From Rhodosporidiobolus odoratus (Eukaryota; Basidiomycota; Microbotryomycetes; Sporidiobolales; Sporidiobolaceae), in the NCBI GenBank assembly GCA_034387635.1, contig JAOANU010000013.1, forward strand, positions 310,001 to 374,000: 64,000 bases of DNA, in the 5' to 3' direction. Each line of letters opens with the position of its first letter. The stretch's first letter is position 1. Shown in pieces: positions 56,250-64,000 of the stretch. The position numbers and the translations under genes were made by a program. The notes beneath the pieces are model-generated. The model ran no database searches and was not told the origin of the DNA. It saw only the letters and a program-made list of their open reading frames with translations.

Positions 56250-57263
56250 GTGCTCTGGGAGAAGCATCGTACCGCTCGCCTTAGCCTGCTGGACATTGAC
56301 TGGAAGTGGGAGTACATCGCACGCCGCTTCCAGCTGAATGGCGCTGAGGAGGCGTCAGATCCAGCTTGTCTCATTCGGACCCGTGCAACCATCGTCGTCC
56401 GCGTTCAGTCCTATGAGGGGGAGTGGTGTGATCTCGACTTCGCTCAGGAGCTGCCTTCTAGGACTTGCGGGGCAGCTCTGCGCTGGCTCCGTCGGGGGGT
56501 GCGCGAGGAGATGTTGGGTCTACCCACACTGTGGGGTGACTTGCCAGAGAATCCCCGCAGGCTCATCAAGGAGAAACTCTTTGACGCGGCGAAGAAGAAG
56601 GTTCCGAAGGCGGAAGACGTGATCTCGATCAGGACGGCTTTGAGCGAATTAGGCGCGCAGTGGACGGATGAACGCCTCAATTCGATCCGTCAGCGACTGC
56701 ACGACGTCGGAACGGACTACGGGATTTCCGAATTCGTCGTCAGCGGCGCCGTCAGTCTAGTCAAGTTTGGTCTCCAGTTGAACGACCCATTCTTCCAGAT
56801 TGCTCGTGCCATTCCACCCTCACTCTGGCGTAGGGCCGGCCACGTCGACTTCACAGGCCGTGTCAGCCTCAAGAACTTCCTCAAGCCGGCAAACGACCTT
56901 GTTCCCCCCTCGCAGAAAATCCGGAACGCCGCAAGTGGCATCGCCGGCACATTCATCGGCAGTTCTTCCGATATGGCCGCTGCTGACGTCTCCATCCTCT
57001 CCCTTGTCACTCACCGTCTCCGTGTTCGTCTGAAAATCAACGACATCGTCTACGACTCGCCAATCAAGACAAAGATTTGTCACGCTCTTTACAAAGAGTT
57101 TCTCAAAGCCGCCGGACCGTACTGGGACTACGAGACTATGCAGGACCTCTTCTCGGAAATGGAGCACAGGATGAGTGATCGGACGCGGCGGTTGACTCAG
57201 TGTGTAGCGCTCATGATGGAGGCGGGCATCCTCCGTTGGGTCAGGTTGGAGACGTTTGACTGA
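56250..57263 (+). CDS. Orphan protein, about 340 aa, unrecognised
   Basis: A single uninterrupted frame with a normal-looking protein composition (mixed helices, few low-complexity runs) and a stop at 57261-57263. Recognisable only as globular: DWKWEYIARRFQLNG, LWGDLPENPRRLIKEKLF, AVSLVKFGLQLNDPFFQIAR, VDFTGRVSLKNFLKP, PIKTKICHALYKEFLKAAG, MMEAGILRWVRLE. It has no family I can name. The frame is open from about 56220 but has no ATG until 56511 (MLGLPTLWGD, 250 codons), so either translation starts there or an upstream exon is missing. It lies between beta-tubulin and a retrotransposon and lacks introns, unlike all neighbours, which could mean horizontal or transposon-related origin, or a lineage-specific gene. 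Confidence 0.5.
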   Translation: MLWEKHRTARLSLLDIDWKWEYIARRFQLNGAEEASDPACLIRTRATIVVRVQSYEGEWCDLDFAQELPSRTCGAALRWLRRGVREEMLGLPTLWGDLPENPRRLIKEKLFDAAKKKVPKAEDVISIRTALSELGAQWTDERLNSIRQRLHDVGTDYGISEFVVSGAVSLVKFGLQLNDPFFQIARAIPPSLWRRAGHVDFTGRVSLKNFLKPANDLVPPSQKIRNAASGIAGTFIGSSSDMAAADVSILSLVTHRLRVRLKINDIVYDSPIKTKICHALYKEFLKAAGPYWDYETMQDLFSEMEHRMSDRTRRLTQCVALMMEAGILRWVRLETFD

Positions 57264-58438
57264 AAGGGTGGTCGAAGAATGGAGAAGAACAAGGCTCAGG
57301 TTTGCTGTGTTCCCTCTAGCCCCAAGCCTTTCATGTGTTCGCTTTTTCGATATAGACAATAGCGCTGGCGTACCCTTCCATTTGCATAATCGTCAACTCT
57401 TATCCTCCTTGTAGTGGTGTATCGTTAATCCTTGGTCTTCTCCTTCCATCTAGCCTTCTCCAAGTGGTCTCTTCTGGGTATCCTTCATGAAAGCTGGTCT
57501 TGCGCTGCATCAAGTTGTCGACCTTCCGCTGGAAGAGCTTCTCGCTTATGCAAGGGGTCAGGCAGTTCATAGGAAACAGAGGATAGACGGTCCTTTACCA
57601 GCTTTAACAGCAGCCGCAAGGGGAAAAGGTGAAAGACGCGGTCTCCGACAACAGTTGGCATCATGAACGCGGCGTGTTACAGGACAGCAGCCCACAGGCC
57701 AGCTAGATCAGCTGAGAAGATGCAAGTGAGAGTCGTGGGCCGCTGGCAGTAGGCAGTTACAGATAGCCAAGGACAAGGGATGTCAATGTTAGCTGATCAT
57801 GAGGACGGGGGATGTTGCGACCGCTGCTGGCAAGATTGGAGAAAAGAGGTGTAGCAGGAAGAGAGAAGGGGGTCCGGAGATGAACGATCTCGCTTCCTCC
57901 AGGCATCGTTAGCACAAACAGCGATGAGGTGGGGGAGATGAAAGGGGACACACCGCATTTTTCAGGTAGCTGCAACGGGCTCGTACACTGTTAAGATTGA
58001 GCTAGGTGCTGGATATTGCGTCTAGTACCGCTGAGCTCTCGCCAGGCGCTACTTGCACGACAGCCGGTGTGTAGGAAGGCCAGGAAGACTGAATCGCCTC
58101 TCTTCACCTTGCGCCTTACATCTGCTTCCGCTACCGGCTCATACTGGCTGACTGTCTGACCTGAAGACTCCCGGACCGATACTACACCCGGCAATCCGTT
58201 AGCACGCAGCCTTGCATCATTGCCGACTCCCTTTGCCACGTCCATGCCGTCCATCAATACGCGCTGTGTCAGGCGGGGGTCAGCGATGGGCACTAGAGGA
58301 GGACGCTTGCACAGGTCCAGCATGCAGTCGATGCCCCCTGTGCAATCGCTCAGGGACAAGCACGTACTCACGACTTGCTCTCGCAGTCCGACCCGCAGTG
58401 CTCTCTGCAATCCTAGTCAAATGTATGCCCTGACACAA
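57264..58438. other. Intergenic, left flank of the retrotransposon
   Basis: A minus-strand frame 57991-58410 (contains CTGGIDCMLDLCKRPPLVP and AEADVRRKVKRGDSVFLAFL) has splice-like GTGAGT/CAG signals near 58340-58375 and reads as moderately protein-like, but I recognise no family and no start. It may be part of a gene whose other end was separated by the retrotransposon. Nothing else recognised. Confidence 0.35.
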
Positions 58439-58443
58439 AGGGT
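58439..58443. repeat. Target site duplication, left copy (AGGGT)
   Basis: Identical to 63460-63464, directly outside the TG and CA ends of the LTRs; 5 bp is the usual duplication length for Ty1/copia. Confidence 0.92.
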
Positions 58444-58653
58444 TGTGGGAGAGTAGGGATTAGGAAGATTAGGAGAAGGGGGAGTTTCCTATTTGTATTA
58501 GTTGTTATCCGACCTTCACCCGGCGCACCCATTTGTAGTTCTTCACTTGTCTCCTCACTCGTAGACTCACTAGAGCTCTCATAGGTACGCTCAGTAATAT
58601 ACAGACTTGTCTCCTCACTCGTAGACTCACTAGAGCTCTCATAGACCTTTACA
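58444..58653 (+). repeat. 5' LTR (210 bp)
   Basis: Starts TGTGGGAGAG and ends CCTTTACA. Contains two identical 40-bp direct repeats (ACTTGTCTCC...CTCTCATAG) separated by a 20-bp spacer, in the 3' half of the LTR. Confidence 0.97.
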
Positions 58654-58671
58654 GGTTATGAGCCCAAGAGC
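58654..58671 (+). promoter_or_regulatory. Primer-binding site, matching the anticodon arm of initiator tRNA-Met
   Basis: GGTTATGAGCCC immediately after the LTR is complementary to the GGGCTCATAACC anticodon stem-loop of eukaryotic initiator tRNA-Met rather than to a tRNA 3' end. This is the half-tRNA priming mode known from Drosophila copia. Confidence 0.7.
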
Positions 58672-58726
58672 CACCGACTGCTCACAAGTCTAGATTACGC
58701 CCTCTTTCCCCTTCGTTCTGCCCAGC

Positions 58727-60496
58727 ATGGCCAACAGCGGGACTGGCACCACCCACATCACTACTCTTACGAGCGGCAATTTCCAACTTTGGTTGGACGA
58801 CCTCACCCAGTTCGCTACCGGTCGAGGGAAGGGGCGGTATTTGAAGAAGGAGTACAAGGAGCCAGTGAAGAAGGCTGCTGAGGATGATGAGGACTTCGAG
58901 GACAGGCAGGATGTGTATTGGACAGGGCATGCGTGGGTGATCGACACCATCAACCGGACCGTCGGCCCTTCGAACCGCCCACACTACGCCAACTCGACAT
59001 TTGCCTGGGAGGCCATTGACAAGCTCCAGCAGTACCATGGAGCGTCAAGCGCCTACACAGCCATCACCCTCTTCACCGATTTCGTCGAATTCAAACTCGA
59101 GGAAGGCGGGTCCATCGTCGAACATCTCACTTCGATGCGCTCTCTCCTGAACCGTCTGACTCCCCTCGTCTCCAAGCCTCCACCTCCGTCTACCTCTATG
59201 TTCACCAAGCCGACTTCCTCCTCTGCGACAACCGAGTCGTCCAAGTCGTCCAAGTCGTCCACCTCCGATTCACCCATCTACCCCGCTCCCTCCTCTGCAC
59301 CGACTCCGGCCGTCGCCTCCGAAGCTACTCTTCACATCTCCGAGCCTTTCCTTGCCCTCATTCTCCTCAAAATGCTCCCTCCATCGTTCAGTACCATCCG
59401 TACCCTCCTCGCTTCCAAGCTCTCTTCGCTCTCTATTCCCGCCGTCTTTGACCGCCTTCAACTCGAGATCAAGACCAACGGCTTGGACGAGGAGCCCACG
59501 AAGACTGGCGCGCACGTGGCACAGACCAGCGACCGTCCGAGGAAGGACAGTGGGCGATCGAACGGAGGTGCGGGGAACTCGCCCTCGACCGTGGTTTGCA
59601 GCTACTGTCGACGCGGTAACCACAGCGAACCGCAGTGCAACCGCAAGGCAATGGATGAGTTGAAGAAGGCAAGGGAGAAGGGTTTGATTCGGACTGACGA
59701 GAAGGGAGGTATCGTCTTTGCCAACGCTGCAACTCTCAGCCCGCCTTCGCCTCTTCCTCCTCTGATCGTTCACTCCATTACGCCGGCTCAGGAGACCCCG
59801 AAGGTGGGAGCAGCAGTGGCGCAGACGTACCAGGAGGAAGATGGGGAATTTGATGACCTTGGGTTTGTCGGAGGTTATGCCGCGGTTATGGCGCCTCGAC
59901 CCTCGCCTACCCTCCGCTTCATCCTCGATAGCGGGGCAGGAGCGCATATGGTCACCGACGAGTCCCTTCTCTCCGCCACTTGCACCATCCCTCCCGTCTC
60001 CGTTCAGATCGCCGACGGCAAGGCCATTCCGTGCTCCCGTGCCGGACGCCTTTCTATCTCCACCACCGACGGCTCTATCTTTCACCTCCGGAACGTACTC
60101 GTTGTCCCTGGTCTCCGCACTCCGCTTCTCTCTGTCCCTCGCCTTACCGCCTCCAAACACATCTCCGTCCTCTTCTCCGGTCCCGTCGCCTCCATCACCT
60201 CGTCCGACGGCTCGATCAATGCCACCGCAACGATTGAGGCGGGAGAGACAGTGTACTACTTGCAGGTGCGTCCTCTTCCTGTCCCTTCTTCCTCTATCCC
60301 AGCTCATGCCGCGTCTCTCGCCTCTTGGCACCGGTGTTTAGGGCATCTGAACTACCGTGATCTACGGCTCCTCATCAGAGGCCCGGTGGCGCAATTCGCT
60401 CTTCTGCGAGTCGTGTGCTGTAGCAAAGAGCCGCAACCGGAGTTTTCCGCCTTCCTCCTCGGTGACCAATGCCCCCGGAGAGCTCATCCACTCTGA
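58727..60496 (+). pseudogene. Retrotransposon Gag, protease and integrase N-terminus (first frame)
   Basis: Starts MANSGTGTTHITTLTSGNFQ 73 bp after the LTR. Gag carries a CX2CX4HX4C zinc knuckle (CSYCRRGNHSEPQC). The aspartic protease motif FILDSGAGAHMV follows, then WHRCLGHLNYRDLRLLI, the His part of the integrase HHCC zinc finger. The frame then loses similarity and stops at 60496, while the Cys part of the finger continues in another frame. The break lies inside the integrase domain at about 60380-60405, not at a gag/pol boundary, so it is more likely a disabling indel than programmed frameshifting. Confidence 0.85.
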
Positions 60497-61331
60497 CGTC
60501 TGCGGCCCCTTCGCTGCCTCTCTCAGTGGAAAGCGCTTCATCGTATCCTTCATCGACGACTTCTCCCGCTTCCCCAAACTCTACTTCCTCCGCCGCAAGT
60601 CCGACGTTCCCGACGCCTTTCGCCAATACCTCGCCTTTCTTTCCTCTCGTCAAATCACCCCTCGCCTCCTTCATCCAGACAATGGAGGTGAGTACATGAA
60701 CGGCGAGATGGACGAGATCCTCCTTCAGGCAGGAATGGAGATCGAGCCGACGGCGCCGGGTACGCCGCAGCAGAATGGAGTCTCCGAGCGGGTCAACAGG
60801 TCGTTGGAAGAGCAGATGATGGCACAGATGGATCAGGCAGGAGTCTCGAAGGCGTTCTGGGCCGAGGCGGCAAACCTCACCTCTTCTCAACTCGCTCTAT
60901 CCCCTCACTCTGCCCTCTCTGGCGACTCGCCTATCTCTCGCTGGCCGGCAGATCATTCCATTCCCTCCCTTGACCTTCTCCGTCCTTTCGGTTGCTCAGC
61001 CGTCGCCCGTCTTCAGCCTCAGGAAATCCGGAAGGGCGAGCCTCGGGGTCGTCGCTGCATCTACCTTGGCTTCAACGCTGGAGTCAAGGGTTTCCGCCTC
61101 TGGGATCCTGTCGCCCGCCGTGTGCGAGTTACCGCCAGCGCCGTCTTCGACAAATCAACCTTCCCAGGGCGTCTCCGCAACCGTCTTCCTTCCTTCCCTT
61201 CTGCTCGCCGACTCTCTTCCTCTTCTCCCACTCTCCCATCCCTAGCGGAACAAGAGGAGGTAGACCTTGAGGATGAGCCAGCCCGTGGACAGCAAGTGCA
61301 GCAGGGGGGGCGGCAGGGGGAGCAAGGGCGG

Positions 61332-61392
61332 CAGCAGGGGGAGCAGCAGGGGGAACAGCAGGGGGAGCAGCAGGGGGAGCAGCAGGGGGAGC
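61332..61392 (+). repeat. Tandem 12-bp repeat encoding Gln-Gln-Gly-Glu in the polyprotein
   Basis: About five units of CAGCAGGGGGAG in the linker between integrase and reverse transcriptase, with minor variants at the edges. Confidence 0.85.
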
Positions 61393-63240
61393 GTGTGGAG
61401 AAGCTAGTGGAGGAGGAACCGGTTGAGCACGCCCCGCGGCCATCTCGTGGACCTCGCCTCGATTACCGCTCGCTCAACAATAGCGGACAAAAGCGTTCTC
61501 TGACCGGCGCTGTTGCCATCCTTGCCCTTTTCCTCACCGACTTACCCGACAGCGATCACCTCTCCTCCATCCTCCGTGACCCAACCACGTTCCACGCTGT
61601 CGCCGCCGAACTCGACGATTCTCCTTCCTACCGTGCCGCCATGTCTGGTCCCGAAGCTTCCTCCTGGAAGGCTGGCATCTCCCGCGAATTCGACAACCTC
61701 GACTCCAACGAAACCTACGAGCTCACTCCGCATCCCGGCAACGGTCATGTCGTCATCCGCACTCATCTCCACCTTCGGAAAAAGCGGGGCAAGGATGGCG
61801 AGGTAACGGAGTATAAAGCTCGGTGCGTGGCAGACGGGCGGATGCAGCGAGAAGGAGTGGATTACGATGAGCTTTACGCTAGCGTCGGCAACGCCACCAC
61901 CCTCCGCGTCCTCTTCGCCGTCGCCGCCGTTCTGGGTCTCGACGTCGAGCAGTTTGACATCTCCGGGGCCTTCCTTGGCGCCAAGATCGACCGCGACGTC
62001 TACTGCCATCCTCCACCTGGTTTCGAGTTCCCGCCGGGCAAGGAAGGCTGGGTCTGGCGCTTGAAGAAATCGCTCTACGGGTTAAAGCAGTCCCCTCGCC
62101 TCTGGAAACAGAGATTCGAGCAGGCACTCCGCTCCTTTGGCTTCACGCCTTCAGCCTGCGACGAGGGTCTCTACACCGTATGCCGCGGGGACGCCTTCGC
62201 TTTCCTCTTCCTCCATGTCGACGACGGCAAACTCTTCCACAATTCCTCTTCCCTTTCTCGCTCCATCCGCCAACACCTCGAATCCCACTTCAAGGTCAAA
62301 TGGGACACTGATCCTTCCTACTACCTGGGGCTCGTTGAGCGACGCGACAAAACTCGCGGCATCGTTACTCTCTCCCAGCGCCCCTACCTTCTCTCTATTC
62401 TCGAGCGCTTCGGCATGAGCGGCTGTCGCCCCGCTACCTCTCCCTTCCATCCCGTGAAACTCGTCCCGGACGATCCGGTTGAGCGCGAGAAGGCTTTCAA
62501 GGATGGCAAGGACCTTCCCTTGGGCCGTCTAGTGGGTTGTCTTCTCTATGCAGCCTGCTGGACTCGCCCCGATATCTCGGCCTCCGTCTCCCGCTTCGCC
62601 TCCTTCGTCTCACGCCCCACCCCTGCCGCTTTTGAAGCCAGGAAACACATCCTTCGCTACATTCGTGGGACCATTGACTACGGTCTCGTCTATTCCCGCG
62701 ACTCCTCTTCCTCGCCTTCCCTCTCGTCCACCTACTCCTTTGTCGAGCGTCCGCCCCCACCCTCTACCAACATCCTCACGTACTCGGACGCTGATTGGGC
62801 TGGGGACCCTCTTTCCTTCCGCTCCACCACCGGCAATCTCTCCTTCCTTGCTGGCGCCCCATTCGATTGGCTAGCCCGTCCACAGCGCACAGTCGCAACT
62901 TCCACGCCTCACGCCAAATGTGTCGCACTCGCTGAAGCAGGTGGTCAAGTCGTCTGGCTCCGGCGCCTTCTCCTTGAACTTGGTTTCCCTCAGCCCACCA
63001 CTACCATCTACGGCAACAACCCAGGTTCCCTCGCTATGGCCAACTCCACCGGTCACCATCGCCGCACTCGTCACATTTCCATCAAATACCACTACATCAA
63101 AGAGCTCGTGGCCTCCGGGTCAGTCGCGGTCAAGTATGTTGGGACGAAGGATATGTTGGCGGATATCATGACGAAGGGGCTGGGGAGGGACGTGCACGCT
63201 CGTCTTCGTGACGCAATGGGTGTGCGTCTATTGTTCGGTC

Positions 63241-63249
63241 GAGGGGGAG
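63241..63249 (+). promoter_or_regulatory. Polypurine tract
   Basis: GAGGGGGAG directly precedes the right LTR and would prime plus-strand DNA synthesis. Confidence 0.85.
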
Positions 63250-63459
63250 TGTGGGAGAGTAGGGATTAGGAAGATTAGGAGAAGGGGGAGTTTCCTATTT
63301 GTATTAGTTGTTATCCGACCTTCACTCGGCGCACCCATTTGTAGTTCTTCACTTGTCTCCTCACTCGTAGACTCACTAGAGCTCTCATAGGTACGCTCAG
63401 TAATATACAGACTTGTCTCCTCACTCGTAGACTCACTAGAGCTCTCATAGACCTTTACA
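63250..63459 (+). repeat. 3' LTR (210 bp)
   Basis: Same length and ends as the left LTR, with one difference seen. The final ~20 nt of the pol frame lie inside it. Confidence 0.97.
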
Positions 63460-63464
63460 AGGGT
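63460..63464. repeat. Target site duplication, right copy (AGGGT)
   Basis: Matches 58439-58443 exactly. Confidence 0.92.
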
Positions 63465-64000
63465 ATGTTGGCCCGACGGCACTAGCAATGCTGCGGAAGG
63501 CTACGGGAGGCCTCGCTCAGGCGCAATACCGGCTGTCCCTCTTCAACGACAAGGCTCGCTGATACAGCTCCGCGTCGTCGCCGTCGAGCGCTTGCGACTC
63601 AGAGGCTTCCGCTGATGCCCTTGAAGCGTCTGCTCCTTTGCAATGGTCATCAAAGCATCACAAACATATCTCAAACAAAGAGCACAATATGGCATTGCTT
63701 CCCAGGTTCGGCAGGAAGAGGACATAGAGAGCTAATCCTGGAAATGAAACCAAGGTGCGCTTTGATTTTCCTGACTCCACAACAACACAAGGACCCATGG
63801 ACCCCATTCCCATTTCTTGCCTCTCTCGACACCTGTCAGTGTTCTGATAGCGTCACTCGTCCTGTTCCTTCCAATTTTCCCAAGCCTGCGCAGCGTCACT
63901 TTGGTATCTGAAAACACAAGCAGCCAACATCATCAACGGCGAAAGCGCCCGAGCACAAAAATACTCATCAGCAGCTCCAGATAAGCAAACGCAAACGCAA
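63465..64000. other. Right flank of the retrotransposon, no gene recognised
   Basis: Short open frames on both strands, none with motifs or splice partners. It would be contiguous with 58438 in an empty-site allele. Confidence 0.4.

Larger units (their letters stand above)
60357..63269 (+). pseudogene. Retrotransposon integrase, reverse transcriptase and RNase H (second frame)
   Basis: Coding similarity begins about 60405 with FCESCAVAKSRNR. The integrase triad is present (HSDVCGP, HPDNGGEY, NGVSERVNR). A Gln/Gly/Glu repeat linker follows (about 61300-61395). Reverse transcriptase: KARCVADGRMQREGVDY, DISGAFLGAKIDRDVY, KSLYGLKQSPRLW and a catalytic box reading LHVDD in place of the usual YVDD. 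RNase H keeps SDADWAGD and DIMTKGL, but the usual EAEY Glu position reads HAKC and the usual DN Asp position reads GNN, so catalysis is doubtful. The frame ends inside the right LTR at 63269. Reads otherwise without stops. Confidence 0.88.
58444..63459 (+). mobile_element. Ty1/copia LTR retrotransposon, full-length (5016 bp)
   Basis: Two 210-bp LTRs (58444-58653 and 63250-63459) bounded by TG...CA, differing at one position I could find (CCC versus CTC in the CCTTCACYCGGCGCACC segment). A perfect 5-bp target duplication AGGGT flanks it (58439-58443 and 63460-63464). Internal order gag, protease, integrase, reverse transcriptase, RNase H places it in Ty1/copia (Pseudoviridae-type order). A primer-binding site follows the left LTR and a polypurine tract precedes the right LTR. 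The near-identity of the LTRs indicates recent insertion, yet the coding region has a frame break and altered catalytic residues. Confidence 0.97.

Noticed and set aside
60350..60500. Programmed ribosomal frameshift between the two retrotransposon frames
   Set aside because: The shift falls inside the integrase zinc finger rather than at gag/pol, and I see no clear slippery sequence; an indel is simpler.
61300..61400. Repeat array as CRISPR
   Set aside because: Short in-frame 12-bp units encoding Gln/Gly/Glu within a retrotransposon polyprotein of a eukaryote.

Overview
The window is nuclear DNA of a fungus. Protein-coding genes are cut by many short introns (mostly 50-110 nt, with CTRAY-like branch sites and CAG/TAG acceptors), coding sequence is GC-rich, and proteins carry long Ser/Pro-rich linkers. 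Gene content (Bud6, Rom2-like RhoGEF, Efr3, mitochondrial 2-methylcitrate dehydratase, eL43, beta-tubulin with 17 exons) fits a basidiomycete. The extreme intron density and GC suggest Pucciniomycotina (Microbotryomycete-type red yeasts or relatives), but that placement is an inference without database support. Exon boundaries were assigned by hand from splice signals, reading phase and family conservation. Every multi-exon model given as complete was checked for phase closure.

Layout. 0-14 kb: 5' part of glycogen debranching enzyme (minus) diverging from mitochondrial GatA; then EFR3 and 2-methylcitrate dehydratase (plus), the latter with an apparent 2-nt exon. 14.7-18.4 kb: three minus-strand tandem members of an unrecognised family of about 170-220 aa two-helix membrane proteins. 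19.4-25.4 kb: BUD6 (minus) diverging from a cis-prenyltransferase (plus). 26.2-28.7 kb: two more family members, one intact and one decayed. 29.2-32.5 kb: PBDC1/YPL225W homologue and complex I subunit NDUFS6 (both minus). 32.7-39.2 kb: Rom2-like RhoGEF (plus). 39.6-46 kb: FMP30/NAPE-PLD-like hydrolase, ornithine decarboxylase and ribosomal protein eL43 (all minus). 46.9-52.1 kb: SHB17-like sedoheptulose bisphosphatase and a second DH-domain RhoGEF (plus). 52.7-55.5 kb: beta-tubulin (minus). 56.2-57.3 kb: an orphan reading frame. 58.4-63.5 kb: a nearly intact Ty1/copia LTR retrotransposon with a 5-bp target duplication.

Most genes are conserved housekeeping functions. BUD6, the two RhoGEFs, EFR3 and beta-tubulin all act in polarity and the cell cortex, but they are separated by unrelated genes and no operon-like logic applies. 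The most distinctive material is the tandem small membrane-protein family (14.7-28.7 kb): every member has four exons with phase-0 introns, a conserved N-terminal motif and poorly conserved remaining sequence, and the set includes intact, doubtful and dead copies. No rRNA, tRNA or CRISPR feature was recognised.
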